Origin: an uncultured Rhodospirillales bacterium
GTDB lineage: Bacteria > Pseudomonadota > Alphaproteobacteria > RF32 > CAG-239
Assembly: GCA_902763185.1 (NCBI GenBank)
Contig: CACWQT010000010.1
Span: 475-62,596 of the forward strand
DNA: 62,122 bases
Reading direction: 5' to 3'
The notes under the pieces were generated by a model, which was not told the DNA's origin, made no database searches, and worked only from the letters and a program-made list of their open reading frames with translations. Both the position numbers and the translations under genes were made by a program. Positions 33,924-44,311 of the stretch are shown here, piece by piece (positions within the stretch are counted from its first letter, which is position 1; each line of letters opens with the position of its first letter).

Positions 33924-35414
33924 ATGAAAGCCTCATTTAAAAAAAAAGGAATTGCAGATAACCAAAGTATCCGTTTGGTGGGAATGGGCTTCATTATCTT
34001 AAACCTCATCTTTGCCTTTTATCATATCACTTTCTTTTGGGGGAATCACGACTGGGACTGGGTAAAAGGCACAACGCAGGTATTATCCTTAAACACCGGT
34101 ATGTTTGAAGGGCGGTATGCGAAATTTATCTTAAATGTCAGCCTGTTCGGCGGGCAAATTTTGCCGATATTAAATAACCTTGTTGCCTTTACGTTATTGG
34201 CATTAGGTGCGGTACTACTAACCGCTTATTGGCAAATAAAGTCTTTTACGGCACGTTTGATTACAGCCTTAGTGATTATCACCGCGCCTTATGTTTTAGG
34301 CTGGCTCTATTTTCCGATAAATATTTTAGGGAACTTCTCGGCGGTTGCTTTGGTCGCTTATGGTTTGATTGTTGCAGAAAAAACTAAATGGTATCACAAA
34401 ACGCTCTCTATTATCTGTTTTTTGCTTGCTCTAGGGGTTTATCCGAGTATTGCAGAAATGATGATTGTCTCTTTTGCCATTCGGCATATTATCAGCCCAA
34501 TGAAAAAGAAAGAAAAGATGCTGAACTCTCTATATCCGCTTATTTTGGCACTGATTGGCTTTAAGCTCTTATTATTTGTGTTGGGTAAATTAGATATTGT
34601 TTATAGTGGGCATTATAATATGCAAATGCCGACTATTGAAGAATTGGTGTGGCGAATACCTGAGATGGTAGTGCTTGTATTTTCTCAACTTTTAACTACC
34701 CTGCCCTTTTTAGATGTGAAATATAAAATTCTTTCGCTCTTGCTCCTTATTTTAGCCATTACCGCAACTTATAAAAGATGGTTATGGTGGGGAATCGCTT
34801 TAGGCGCAACGGTCTTAAGCACATTTTTAACCACCGCTCAAGAAGAAACCGCTTATATGCCGCGTATCAATTTTTATGGTATCAACTTTTTAATTGCCGG
34901 AGCTGTGGCCGTTTTATTCACGCAAAAGCAAAAAATTCGCAACATAAGCAGTGTTTTATGTCTGTTATTGTTGTGGAACGGTGTTACGGCTGATTTTGAA
35001 GCTTTTAAGATTTGGCGTTTAGGGCAAATTGCCGAGACTGCGTTGGTGGAGCGTATTTCTGCCAAGATAGAAGAAATCACTCCTGATAAAGTATTAGTTC
35101 CGGTTATTGCCGGCGAATTGCCTTTAAGACCGCGCTATTATGCCTCGTCTTACCAGAAGAACAGCCCTTATGTCTTAAACGGCTCGCTATTGGTGCGGCA
35201 TATTCCGTCCGGAATGTTTAACTTTTATGCGGTCACTCCGTTTTTTTATAACTATTCGCAAATTGCCGATTTAACGCCGGAACTTCATCATTTCTTACGT
35301 GTAGCACGTCGCCCATGGCCGGCACAAGATGCCTTGTTTATAAACGATAAATATGCCGTTATATTACTGACAGATGAGGGCATTGCCGCTATTCAGGCTC
35401 AGCTCCCTTATTAA
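33924..35414 (+). CDS. GtrII-like glucosyltransferase-domain membrane protein
   Basis: 496 residues from ATG 33924, directly after a G-rich site (AGGGGGGGGAGA). About ten membrane segments. The first periplasmic loop NHDWDWVKGTTQVLSLNTGMFEGRYAKF (~34-61) has the acidic HDWDW and GRY elements of GtrII-type, GT-C fold glucosyltransferases that modify O-antigen. The C-terminal ~100 residues are soluble. The substrate cannot be read. It stands apart from the glycan operon at the left edge and does not carry the repeated domain. Confidence 0.6.
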   Translation: MKASFKKKGIADNQSIRLVGMGFIILNLIFAFYHITFFWGNHDWDWVKGTTQVLSLNTGMFEGRYAKFILNVSLFGGQILPILNNLVAFTLLALGAVLLTAYWQIKSFTARLITALVIITAPYVLGWLYFPINILGNFSAVALVAYGLIVAEKTKWYHKTLSIICFLLALGVYPSIAEMMIVSFAIRHIISPMKKKEKMLNSLYPLILALIGFKLLLFVLGKLDIVYSGHYNMQMPTIEELVWRIPEMVVLVFSQLLTTLPFLDVKYKILSLLLLILAITATYKRWLWWGIALGATVLSTFLTTAQEETAYMPRINFYGINFLIAGAVAVLFTQKQKIRNISSVLCLLLLWNGVTADFEAFKIWRLGQIAETALVERISAKIEEITPDKVLVPVIAGELPLRPRYYASSYQKNSPYVLNGSLLVRHIPSGMFNFYAVTPFFYNYSQIADLTPELHHFLRVARRPWPAQDALFINDKYAVILLTDEGIAAIQAQLPY

Positions 35415-35482
35415 AATATTCGTTATCCCTCTTGATTTTTAGTTCTTCTCTTCACTACATAATAAGTATAAGGAGAAATACG

Positions 35483-38041
35483 ATGAATATGGAAAAATTA
35501 ACATTAAAATCGCAAGAAGCGGTTAAAAACTCGGTTGATATGGCCATTAGAGCCGGTCATCAGTTTGTGACACCGTTGCATTTATTAGGCGCTATTTTGG
35601 AGCTCAATGAGCCTGCGCAGGAGAAACTTATCTCTGAGAGCGGCGGTAATCTGCCGATATTAAAGTCTAGCGTTAAAGAAGAGCTTAATAAGCTCCCGTC
35701 TGTCAGTGGGGAAAATGTGCAGAGCACTCTCTCACAGGAATATAATAAGTTGCTCTTGGAAGCTGAAAGTTTTGCGGAAAAGAATAATGATAAATTTGTC
35801 ACATTGGAACGGCTGTTGCAAGTCTTGGCGCAAAGTGCTGGCAATAAAGCGTCGGAACTATTAAAATCATCCGGTGTTAGTCCGGTTAAGCTCAACCAAG
35901 CGGTTCAAGAATATCGTAAAGGACGTTTGGCGGATAGTGAGACTGCCGAAGATACTTTTGAAAGCCTAAAGAAATTTACAACCGATTTAACCGCGCGGGC
36001 GCAAGAGGGAAAATTAGATCCGGTTATCGGCAGAGATACGGAAATCCGCCGCACGATACAAGTTCTATCGCGTCGGACAAAAAATAATCCGGTGCTCATC
36101 GGTGAGCCTGGTGTCGGTAAAACTGCGATTGTTGAGGGCTTGGCGATGCGTATTATCAATAATGACGTGCCGGAGAGCCTAAAACACAAGCGTTTGCTTG
36201 CCTTGGATATGGGGGCATTGATTGCCGGTGCCAAATTCCGCGGTGAGTTTGAAGAGCGCTTAAAAGCCGTATTAAAAGAAGTGGAAGAAGCCGCCGGACA
36301 AATCATCTTGTTTATTGATGAGATGCACACGATTGTCGGTGCCGGTGCAAATGAAGGCTCTATGGATGCCTCTAATCTGTTAAAACCGGCATTAGCACGT
36401 GGTGAGTTGCATTGTGTCGGGGCTACGACGTTAAATGAATATAAGAAATATGTGGAAAAAGATGCAGCGCTTGCGCGGCGTTTCCAACCGGTTTATGTGG
36501 ATGAGCCGGATGTGGAAGAAACAATTACTATCTTACGGGGGATCAAAGAAAAGTTTGAACTACACCACGGGGTGAGAATTTCCGATGCGGCGTTAATCTC
36601 TGCGGCTACGCTTGCCAATCGCTATATTGCCGACCGTTATATGCCGGATAAGGCCATTGACCTGATGGATGAGGCTGCGTCATCTCTTCGCATGAGCATT
36701 GATTCCAAGCCGGAGGAACTTGATACGCTTGATCGGAAAATTTTGCAGCTTAAAATAGAAAAAGAGGCGTTAAAGAAAGAGACAGATGATAATTCCAAAG
36801 CGCGTCAACAAGAGGTAGATAAAGAATTAGCCAATTTGGAGGAAACAGCTAAGAGTTTATCTTGCAAATGGTCTGAAGAAAAGGCAAATCTACAAAAAAT
36901 GACCGAGATAAAAGATAAGCTGGATAAGGCCAAAAGCGAGGTGCAGATTGCTGAGAGAAGCGGTCAATACGAGCGCGCCGGTGAGCTTCAATACGGGATT
37001 ATCCCGAACTTGACCAAAGAGTTACAAGAATTGGAGAAAAACACCAAGAAGACTGACCAGCAGACCGTGCAACCGGAAGATATTGCTAAAGTTGTTTCTA
37101 AATGGACAGGGATTCCAACCGACAAGATGTTATCCTCTGAGCGTGAAAAGCTGTTACATCTTGAGGAACATCTTAAAAAGCGTGTTATCGGGCAAGATGA
37201 AGCGGTTTTGGTGGTTGCCAACGCCGTGCGTCGTTCGCGGTCAGGGATTTCTAACCCTAATCAGCCAATCGGCTCATTTATGTTTTTAGGTCCGACCGGT
37301 GTCGGCAAAACCGAGCTGAGCAAGAGCTTAGCAGAATTTCTGTTTAATGATGAAAATGCAATGCTCCGCGTGGATATGTCCGAGTATATGGAAAAGCACT
37401 CTGTGGCGCGTTTAATCGGCTCGCCTCCGGGATATGTCGGCTATGAAGAAGGTGGTCTGTTAACCGAAAGCGTGCGCCGCAGACCGTATCAGGTTATCTT
37501 GTTTGATGAGGTGGAAAAGGCTCACCCCGATGTGTTTAACATCTTGTTGCAAGTCTTAGATGACGGCAGGCTGACCGATAGCAAAGGGCATACCGTTGAT
37601 TTTAAGAACACAATCATCATTATGACCTCAAACTTGGGGGCAGAATACTTGGTAAATCAAGACTTATCGGAAAAAGAGCAGACCGAGAAAGTGCTTGAAA
37701 CATTAAAACAAGCGTTTAAGCCCGAATTTATCAACCGTATTGATGATATTATCGTCTTTAAGCGGCTGACAAAGGACAACATTAAGGCGATTGCCGCCCT
37801 CGCGATGAAAAATATTGAAAATCGTCTGGCTGATAGGAATATCAGTCTCAAGATGAGCGATAAAGCGCTTCAATGGGTGGTTGATAACGGTTATGATGAA
37901 GTCTATGGCGCAAGACCGTTGAAACGTCTACTCAAGAAGGAACTGGAAAACAAGCTCGCGTATGCAATCCTTTCCGGCGCAATTAAAGACGGTGATGTGG
38001 TTATGGTTGATGTTGATAAAGACGGATTGACGGTGCAATAA
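35483..38041 (+). CDS. clpB: ATP-dependent chaperone ClpB
   Basis: 852 residues from ATG 35483, with AAGGAG eight bases upstream; longer starts lack a site. N-domain, NBD1 (Walker [17 protein letters not shown]), a middle coiled-coil domain (~410-530) and NBD2 ([28 protein letters not shown]) are all present. ClpB works with DnaK to rescue aggregated proteins. No heat-shock promoter is obvious. A strong terminator follows. Confidence 0.96.
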   Translation: MNMEKLTLKSQEAVKNSVDMAIRAGHQFVTPLHLLGAILELNEPAQEKLISESGGNLPILKSSVKEELNKLPSVSGENVQSTLSQEYNKLLLEAESFAEKNNDKFVTLERLLQVLAQSAGNKASELLKSSGVSPVKLNQAVQEYRKGRLADSETAEDTFESLKKFTTDLTARAQEGKLDPVIGRDTEIRRTIQVLSRRTKNNPVLIGEPGVGKTAIVEGLAMRIINNDVPESLKHKRLLALDMGALIAGAKFRGEFEERLKAVLKEVEEAAGQIILFIDEMHTIVGAGANEGSMDASNLLKPALARGELHCVGATTLNEYKKYVEKDAALARRFQPVYVDEPDVEETITILRGIKEKFELHHGVRISDAALISAATLANRYIADRYMPDKAIDLMDEAASSLRMSIDSKPEELDTLDRKILQLKIEKEALKKETDDNSKARQQEVDKELANLEETAKSLSCKWSEEKANLQKMTEIKDKLDKAKSEVQIAERSGQYERAGELQYGIIPNLTKELQELEKNTKKTDQQTVQPEDIAKVVSKWTGIPTDKMLSSEREKLLHLEEHLKKRVIGQDEAVLVVANAVRRSRSGISNPNQPIGSFMFLGPTGVGKTELSKSLAEFLFNDENAMLRVDMSEYMEKHSVARLIGSPPGYVGYEEGGLLTESVRRRPYQVILFDEVEKAHPDVFNILLQVLDDGRLTDSKGHTVDFKNTIIIMTSNLGAEYLVNQDLSEKEQTEKVLETLKQAFKPEFINRIDDIIVFKRLTKDNIKAIAALAMKNIENRLADRNISLKMSDKALQWVVDNGYDEVYGARPLKRLLKKELENKLAYAILSGAIKDGDVVMVDVDKDGLTVQ

Positions 38042-38053
38042 GTAACGGCGTAT

Positions 38054-38116
38054 AAAGTTATCCATAAGGTAAGCGAGCTCTCTTTAACTCTTGCGAACCT
38101 TGTGGGTAACTTTTTT
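38054..38116 (+). terminator. Terminator of clpB
   Basis: Seventeen-base arms (38054-38070 and 38097-38113) pair completely if two G-U pairs are allowed, with a smaller inner stem and a T-run to 38116. Confidence 0.75.
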
Positions 38117-38229
38117 GTGATGATAAAAATAGCGAAACAACGCGGCACGAACAGCCTGACGGCTGTGTGCTACACGCGTGGTGCGGCACTGCCCGTGCGG
38201 GAGGGAAAACGCCACCTGCATAACTTTTT

Positions 38230-39072
38230 TTAGAAAATGTTTAGGCTTTTCCGGACTTCGTCAAATTTTTTCAGGGTTTCCAATACGGCTTTCATATCCT
38301 TCAACGCTATCGTATTCGGTCCGTCCGACAACGCTTTATCCGGATTTTCGTGCGTTTCCATAAACACTGCGGCAACGCCCACGGCCACCGCGGCTCTTGC
38401 CAATACCGGTGCAAACTCTCTTTGTCCGCCTGACGATCCGCCCATGCCTCCCGGTTGTTGCACCGAGTGCGTTGCATCCATAATAATCGGACACCCCGTA
38501 TCCTGCGCCATTCTCGGTAAACCCCGCATATCGGTTACTAATGTATTGTAGCCAAAGCTTGTTCCGCGCTCTGTCAGGCATACATTATGATTTCCGACTT
38601 CATCGCATTTGGTGACCAAATTTTTGGCATCCCATGGGGCTAAAAACTGGCCTTTTTTGATATTTATCACCTGGCCGGTCTTGGCCGCCGCAACCACTAA
38701 ATCTGTCTGCCGACATAAGAATGCCGGAATCTGCAACATGTCTACGTGCTTGGCAACTTCTGCACATTGATTTGTCTCATGGATATCAGTTACAATCGGT
38801 AAGTTGTTATATAATTTCTTTATCTCATCAAAGGTTCTCATCCCCTCTTCTAACCCGACACCACGGGCGCCGTGTATGGAAGTCCGGTTCGCCTTATCAA
38901 AAGAAGCTTTGAAAATATACGGAATATTAAGCTCTTTGGTTATCTCTATCATCGCACCCGCAATATCTATGGCATGTTGGCGACTTTCTATCTGACACGG
39001 GCCGCATAACAAACCAAACGGCAAATTATTGGCTAACTTGACGCCATTGACGTTAACAACTCTTGGTTCCAT
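38230..39072 (-). CDS. kdsA: 3-deoxy-8-phosphooctulonate synthase
   Basis: 280 residues, full length. LLCGPCQIESRQHAIDIA, FKASFDKANRTS, LQIPAFLCRQTDLVVAAAKTG, KKGQFLAPWD and MDATHSVQQPGG are KdsA/DAHP-synthase-fold motifs. It makes KDO-8-phosphate from PEP and arabinose-5-phosphate for the LPS core, so the cell makes LPS. AGGAG lies six bases before the start. Confidence 0.96.
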   Translation of the reverse strand: MEPRVVNVNGVKLANNLPFGLLCGPCQIESRQHAIDIAGAMIEITKELNIPYIFKASFDKANRTSIHGARGVGLEEGMRTFDEIKKLYNNLPIVTDIHETNQCAEVAKHVDMLQIPAFLCRQTDLVVAAAKTGQVINIKKGQFLAPWDAKNLVTKCDEVGNHNVCLTERGTSFGYNTLVTDMRGLPRMAQDTGCPIIMDATHSVQQPGGMGGSSGGQREFAPVLARAAVAVGVAAVFMETHENPDKALSDGPNTIALKDMKAVLETLKKFDEVRKSLNIF

Positions 39073-39093
39073 TGTTTTCTCCTATAATTGATT

Positions 39094-39807
39094 TTATTTG
39101 TATATGTATAGCAGATGACCGTTTTCTGTCAACCAATCTCTCCCTTTTTCCGCATCATCTTCCAAAAACTCAACCAGTGCCCAAAAATAGGCCGAATGGT
39201 CCTGATGCTTTAGGTGAGATACTTCGTGCGCCACAATATATCTTATCACAAAATCCGGTGCCAAAGCCAAACGCCAACTGTAATTGATGTTGTTTAAGGT
39301 GGAGCAACTTGCCCACCGTGACTTTGTATCTTTGATGCAAACATTATGCACACGTTTACCTATTTTATCAGCGACGATATTAGAACGACGGGTAAATTCT
39401 TCTAAAGCTAACTTCTTGATAAAATCTTTGACACGACGATGTAAAAATTCAATTCCACCAGACACATACAAAATATGATTCTTTTTATCTAATCTGGTAT
39501 TTCCTCTGATTGGACTGTGCTCAATGGTGTAAATCTGCCCAAATAAACTGATTTTATCGTGGTTGTGAAAATTCTTTAACTCAGGGATTTTCTTTAGATT
39601 ATTCAATACCCAATCCTGATGGCTTTCAACAAATGATACCGCCTTTTTCTTGGAACAATATCTGGGGATGGTTAAAACCGCCATACGGTCTTTTTTATCT
39701 ATTCTTAAACTTAATCGACGTGAACGTGCTGAATATACGACCTTCATATCAAAACCTAAATCGGCATTGACGTCAAAGGTCTTTCCACTCAACAATGTAA
39801 TTTTCAT
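39094..39807 (-). CDS. YgjP/WLM-type metallopeptidase-like protein (DUF45)
   Basis: 237 residues. DTKSRWASCSTLNNINYSWRLALAPDFVIRYIVAHEVSHLKHQDHSAYFW contains HEVSH (HExxH zinc site) with a downstream His, as in the YgjP/SprT-like DUF45 family. The start overlaps the end of the YcgN-like gene upstream; GAGG precedes ATG 39807. A shorter start at MKVVYSARSRR (39747) is possible. Confidence 0.8.
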   Translation of the reverse strand: MKITLLSGKTFDVNADLGFDMKVVYSARSRRLSLRIDKKDRMAVLTIPRYCSKKKAVSFVESHQDWVLNNLKKIPELKNFHNHDKISLFGQIYTIEHSPIRGNTRLDKKNHILYVSGGIEFLHRRVKDFIKKLALEEFTRRSNIVADKIGKRVHNVCIKDTKSRWASCSTLNNINYSWRLALAPDFVIRYIVAHEVSHLKHQDHSAYFWALVEFLEDDAEKGRDWLTENGHLLYIYK

Positions 39808-40279
39808 AATCTTCTACCTCTGATTCATTTATTAGTGTTCTTCCTTTTAGAGAGGCCTTTGCTTGGTGCACGGACGCTGCCTTGCCTGTTTTTAAGGGGT
39901 GCCAGTTTGGTAAATCTTTTCCCTCATCTAACAGCACATAAGCACAAGTTTTGGGCAACCAGCGCGGTTTCTCCCGAATCGCTTGGATAGTTATATCACG
40001 GCAATCGTTAACTTTTCGGAAACGCTCGGGATAAATTTTGCACAAACAGCTTTGAGTATCTAAAAATCGACAGTATGTGTTTGTAAACTTTATTTTTCCT
40101 TTGATTTCTAACTTATTCAAACAGCACTTACCGCAACCGTCACATAAAAGTTCCCATTCTTTTTTATTCATCTTCTCTAAGGGCTTTTTTAGCCAGAATT
40201 CCGGCTCTATATCTCCCATATCGGCGAATCGGCTCTCCGGATCATAAGGTTCGTCTAACCAGTTTTCGTCTTTTTCCAC
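39773..40279 (-). CDS. YcgN/YkgJ-family cysteine-cluster protein, copy 2
   Basis: 168 residues from GTG 40279, which has GGAGG seven bases upstream and overlaps the previous stop by one base; the TTG at 40294 is inside the Shine-Dalgarno. Cys pattern CDGCGKCC, YCRFLDTQSCLCKIYPER, CRDIT, PKTCAYVLLDEGKDLPNWHPL matches UPF0260/YcgN, thought to bind an Fe-S or Zn cluster. This copy keeps the WHPL segment usual in the family; copy 1 lacks it. Confidence 0.8.
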   Translation of the reverse strand: MEKDENWLDEPYDPESRFADMGDIEPEFWLKKPLEKMNKKEWELLCDGCGKCCLNKLEIKGKIKFTNTYCRFLDTQSCLCKIYPERFRKVNDCRDITIQAIREKPRWLPKTCAYVLLDEGKDLPNWHPLKTGKAASVHQAKASLKGRTLINESEVEDYENYIVEWKDL

Positions 40280-40647
40280 TATAAATCCTCCCAATCAATG
40301 ATATGGTCTTCCAGCTCATCAACTTTGACCTCTGTTTCGCTGATAACGCGGCCTTTAATAGTGGTTTTGATAGCTGACGGATTTTTTTCAAACAATTCTC
40401 GATACGCGCAGGTTTGAGGCATCCAAGAGAGTTTATCCACGTTTTCGGGGGATAATTTCAAGCAGGTCGGTACTAATTCACAGCGTTTGTCATATACCGT
40501 GCAGGACATTGTTTCTTCATCAAAATAGCGGCAAACGACATCGGTATAATATACATCACCGGTGTCTTCGTCTTCTAATTTTATCAGACAGCACTTTCCG
40601 CAGTGACGACATATCTTTTCCCATTCTTCTTTGGTATATGATTTCAT
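40279..40647 (-). CDS. YcgN/YkgJ-family cysteine-cluster protein, copy 1
   Basis: 122 residues from ATG 40647 (MKSYTKEEW), which starts one base after the dnaB stop and has GAGGG upstream; the longer start at 40680 is inside dnaB. Cys residues CRHCGKCC, VCRYFDEETMSCTVYDKRCELVPTC and PQTCAYRELF parallel copy 2, but the region after CAY is shorter. A tandem duplication with divergence is likely. Confidence 0.8.
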   Translation of the reverse strand: MKSYTKEEWEKICRHCGKCCLIKLEDEDTGDVYYTDVVCRYFDEETMSCTVYDKRCELVPTCLKLSPENVDKLSWMPQTCAYRELFEKNPSAIKTTIKGRVISETEVKVDELEDHIIDWEDL

Positions 40648-40648
40648 T

Positions 40649-42130
40649 TTACCCTCGTTGTTCAGGTATGTATCCTTCACGCCCTAAATTACCGAAACTG
40701 GTTAATTCGCCGTTCCAAAACAGTTTAACCGTTCCGGTGGAGCCGTGACGGTGTTTACCGACAATCACTTCACCTAAATTGGCGGTTTCTTTGTCTCGGT
40801 TTTGCCAATCTACACAACGTTTTTCAAAATGTTCATCGGTCTCGCCGGCAGTGCGTTTAGGCTCGGCGTTATGGATGTAATAATTTTCACGAAAAACGAA
40901 CATCACAATATCCGCATCTTGCTCAATAGAACCAGATTCACGTAAATCTGCCATTTGCGGACGTTTATCATCACGGGCTTCAACGCCACGATTTAATTGG
41001 GATAAAGCTATTACCGGAATATTAAGCTCCTTGGCTAATACTTTTAGCTCTCGAGATATTTCGGTCATCTCTTGCACACGATTACCTTCTGATTTGCGCG
41101 AACCCGAACCGGAAATGAGTTGGATATAGTCAATAATGATCAAACCTAGGCCTTGTGAACGCTTGAGGCGACGGGCGCGGGTTCTGATGGTGCCAACCGT
41201 AACACCGGGGGTATCATCAATATAAAGCGGTAAATTCTGATAAGTGCTGACAGCTCCCGCTATACGTCCAAATTCTCCGGCATCTATGGAACCTGTGCGC
41301 AGTTTATGGCCGGGGATATCTGCAATATTGGATAGAATACGCGCGGCAATTTGCTCGGCCGACATTTCCAAAGAAAACACGGCAACACCCTTATCCTTTG
41401 CATCTAATATACCTTCTTCGGCACTGTGTTGCATATAAGTTGCGACATTATAGGCAATATTGATGGCCAGTGCGGTTTTACCCATTGCCGGACGACCGGC
41501 CAAAATAAGGAGGTCTGAATTGTTTAGGCCGCCTAAGCGATAATCCAAATCAGTTAAACCGGTTGGTAAGCCGGATAATTTACTCTCACGCTGATAGGCT
41601 TTTTCTATCATCTCTCCGGCTGATTTTAAAACCATACCGAAATCTTGAAGACCTCGTTGCCCGTCTCCATGCTCGGCTATATTAAACAAACGACGCTCGG
41701 CATTTTCTATTTGTGCGGAAACACTTTCATCCAATTTTTCGCTCATTGCTTCGGCCGCAATATCATAGCCGGTGGCAATCAGTTCACGGCGCAAATACAA
41801 ATCATAAATAAACTGGGCATAGTATTCGATATTGGTTAAAGGGGATGCAGCGTCTGCCAACTTAATCAAGTAAGCAATGCCACCGACCTCGTTTAACGTG
41901 CCTTCTTGCTCAAAATAGTTTTTTAGCGTTATGACATCAGCAACATGTCCTTTTTGTATCAAACGCGCAATCACATCAAATACTTTTTGATGTATCGGAT
42001 CTGAAAAATGTTCGGTGCGGAGAAACTCCGAAACCTTTTCATAAGCTTTATTATTAGCTAAAAGGGCACCGATGAGCGCTTGCTCGGCTTCTAAATTGCG
42101 CGGTAATTTTGTAACGTCCAGTTCTTCCAT
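40649..42130 (-). CDS. dnaB: Replicative DNA helicase DnaB
   Basis: 493 residues from ATG 42130 (MEELDV), with AAGGA upstream; the frame extends to a TTG at 42175 with no site. N-terminal DnaB domain (PRNLEAEQALIGALL), then a RecA-like core: Walker A GRPAMGKTALAIN, FSLEMSAEQIAARIL, IIIDYIQLIS and SQLNRGVEARDDKRP. It unwinds DNA at the fork. Downstream genes are packed tightly (1-base gaps and overlaps) and probably co-transcribed. Confidence 0.95.
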   Translation of the reverse strand: MEELDVTKLPRNLEAEQALIGALLANNKAYEKVSEFLRTEHFSDPIHQKVFDVIARLIQKGHVADVITLKNYFEQEGTLNEVGGIAYLIKLADAASPLTNIEYYAQFIYDLYLRRELIATGYDIAAEAMSEKLDESVSAQIENAERRLFNIAEHGDGQRGLQDFGMVLKSAGEMIEKAYQRESKLSGLPTGLTDLDYRLGGLNNSDLLILAGRPAMGKTALAINIAYNVATYMQHSAEEGILDAKDKGVAVFSLEMSAEQIAARILSNIADIPGHKLRTGSIDAGEFGRIAGAVSTYQNLPLYIDDTPGVTVGTIRTRARRLKRSQGLGLIIIDYIQLISGSGSRKSEGNRVQEMTEISRELKVLAKELNIPVIALSQLNRGVEARDDKRPQMADLRESGSIEQDADIVMFVFRENYYIHNAEPKRTAGETDEHFEKRCVDWQNRDKETANLGEVIVGKHRHGSTGTVKLFWNGELTSFGNLGREGYIPEQRG

Positions 42131-42286
42131 GATTTGAGAATCCTTTTTTGTATCATTGGAGTTGTTATGGCGCAAAAAATTAGCTTTTGCATTAAAATCG
42201 TGATAATGCCTGTGGATTATGTGGATAAACCCGTTTAATCATTTTAATTTAATGCAATAGGTTTTATAACTCAAAACAAGTTTGAA

Positions 42287-43288
42287 ATGATGGGACAAGT
42301 AACAATGCTTACAGATGTAAAAAATGTGCGCGTTTTGGTTGTGGGAGGAGCCGGATATATCGGTAGCCATGTGCAGAAACAACTTTTGGAAGAAGGTTTC
42401 CAAGTGGTAGTTTTTGATAATCTCTCAACCGGCGATAAAATTAATCTGTTAAAAGGTGCGGCATTTATTGAGGGTAACATTTTGGATAAACAGGCACTTA
42501 ATGATGCCATGAGCCAAAATATTGACGCTGTGGTGCATTTGGCTGCCAAAAAAGCGGTCGGCGAATCTATGGAACACCCTGAGATATATGCTGAAAATAA
42601 TATTACCGGTGCACTTAATATCTTAAATGCCATGGTTGCAAACGGCGTCAAGCATATTGTGTTCTCCTCCTCGGCGGCTGTTTATGGTATGCCGGAATAT
42701 ATTCCACTTAATGAAAAACATCAAATTAAGCCGATAAACTATTATGGTTACACGAAAATTTGTATTGAGCAAAATATGGATTGGTATGCCAAATTAGGCA
42801 AACTCAACTATGCGGCTTTAAGATATTTTAATGCCGTCGGATATGCGGCGGATAAGTCCATTACCGGACGCGAGCGCAATCCGCAGAACCTATTGCCGAT
42901 TATCATGGAAGTGGCAACGGGAAAGCGCGAAAAGCTCTCTATATTCGGTAATGACTATGATACGCCGGACGGAACTTGCGTGCGCGACTATATCCATGTG
43001 AGTGATTTAGCAACGGCACACACGCTTGCTCTGAGATATTTAATGACGGATCATCAATCTTTTGCCGTCAACCTTGGAACCGGAAACGGAACCAGTGTGA
43101 AAGAAATGGTAGATGCGACGGAAAAGGTTATCGGTAAAAAGCTTAATTATGACTATGCGCCACGGCGCGCCGGAGATCCGGCTGAGCTTACGGCGGATGC
43201 CTCTTTGGCACGAGAAATTTTGGGGTGGAAACCTCGTTATACGGATGTGGAAGAAATTATCCGCACGGTTTGGAATTTGGAAATTTAA
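42287..43288 (+). CDS. galE: UDP-glucose 4-epimerase
   Basis: 333 residues. Rossmann motif VVGGAGYIGSH (~18-28), SSSAAVYG, YYGYTK with the catalytic Tyr-x3-Lys, and the RYFNAVGY and RDYIHVSDLA motifs are GalE marks. It interconverts UDP-Glc and UDP-Gal, feeding LPS and glycan synthesis. The start could also be 42290 or 42305; the region lacks a strong Shine-Dalgarno. Confidence 0.9.
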   Translation: MMGQVTMLTDVKNVRVLVVGGAGYIGSHVQKQLLEEGFQVVVFDNLSTGDKINLLKGAAFIEGNILDKQALNDAMSQNIDAVVHLAAKKAVGESMEHPEIYAENNITGALNILNAMVANGVKHIVFSSSAAVYGMPEYIPLNEKHQIKPINYYGYTKICIEQNMDWYAKLGKLNYAALRYFNAVGYAADKSITGRERNPQNLLPIIMEVATGKREKLSIFGNDYDTPDGTCVRDYIHVSDLATAHTLALRYLMTDHQSFAVNLGTGNGTSVKEMVDATEKVIGKKLNYDYAPRRAGDPAELTADASLAREILGWKPRYTDVEEIIRTVWNLEI

Positions 43289-43305
43289 TTTAGATAGGAA
43301 GTAAA

Positions 43306-44289
43306 ATGTTTGAAAAATTACAATATTTATTTACGCATCACTTTGTTTTATCACAAAATTTGATGTGGGTATGTTTTGCCATTGCCGTGGCGGTGTTGCT
43401 CTTTTTAGATTTGCATGTGTTTAACCGCAAAAACGAAGTGCCCAGTTTTAAGCATACGTTTTGGATTTGCGTGGCGTATATCGGGGCAGGACTTTTGTTT
43501 GGTGTGTTTGTGTGGTATGAGGAAGGCACATCAAAGGCCATGGAATACTTTACCGGCTTTTTGGTCGAAAAGAGCTTATCTATGGATAACATATTTATTA
43601 TGTCGGTTATCTTTACCAGTATCGGCGTGCCGCGGATTTATCAGCACCGCGTGCTGTTTTGGGGTATTTTGGGTGCGGTTGTGATGCGCGCACTCTTAAT
43701 CGGTATCGGTGCGGCTCTTATCTCAAACTTCCACTGGGTATTATATCTGTTCTCGGCATTTCTTATCTATACCGGAACCAAAATGGCATTGGAAAATCAT
43801 GAGCCGGAAAGCGAAGAAGATACTGAAACAAAGCTTAAGAATAGCCCGATTTACCGCGCCATTGAAAAGTATTTTCCGGTAACACATAAAATCGACGGGC
43901 CGCATTTTATTACCAAAATCAAGGGAAAACACTATATGACGCCGCTTCTTTTTGCGCTTTTGACGATTGAATTGATGGATGTGGTATTTGCTCTTGACAG
44001 TGTGCCTGCTATTTTTTTAATAACGGAAGATGTATTTATTGTTTATACCAGTAACATCTTTGCTATTTTGGGCTTGAGAGCGTTATATTTCTTGCTTGAA
44101 GCGGCGGTTCATCGGTTTGTATACTTAAAGCACGCACTTTCCATTGTGCTTATCTTTATCGGTATTAAGATATTCCTACCGCATATCGGCATTGAATTGC
44201 AGACATGGCATTCTTTGGCGGTAACATTTGCTCTTCTGTTTGGTGGGGTATTTATTTCACTGTTTAAGGAAAAAGAGCAAAAGGCTTAA
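43306..44289 (+). CDS. TerC-family membrane protein
   Basis: 327 residues, seven or more membrane segments. LFLDLHVF, FLVEKSLSMDNIFIMSVIF and ELMDVVFALDSVPAIF carry the acidic residues inside helices typical of TerC (Alx-type) proteins, linked to metal (manganese) handling and membrane protein metalation. AGGAAG precedes the start. Confidence 0.88.
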   Translation: MFEKLQYLFTHHFVLSQNLMWVCFAIAVAVLLFLDLHVFNRKNEVPSFKHTFWICVAYIGAGLLFGVFVWYEEGTSKAMEYFTGFLVEKSLSMDNIFIMSVIFTSIGVPRIYQHRVLFWGILGAVVMRALLIGIGAALISNFHWVLYLFSAFLIYTGTKMALENHEPESEEDTETKLKNSPIYRAIEKYFPVTHKIDGPHFITKIKGKHYMTPLLFALLTIELMDVVFALDSVPAIFLITEDVFIVYTSNIFAILGLRALYFLLEAAVHRFVYLKHALSIVLIFIGIKIFLPHIGIELQTWHSLAVTFALLFGGVFISLFKEKEQKA

Positions 44290-44311
44290 TTACTCAATTA
44301 AGGAGGACATT

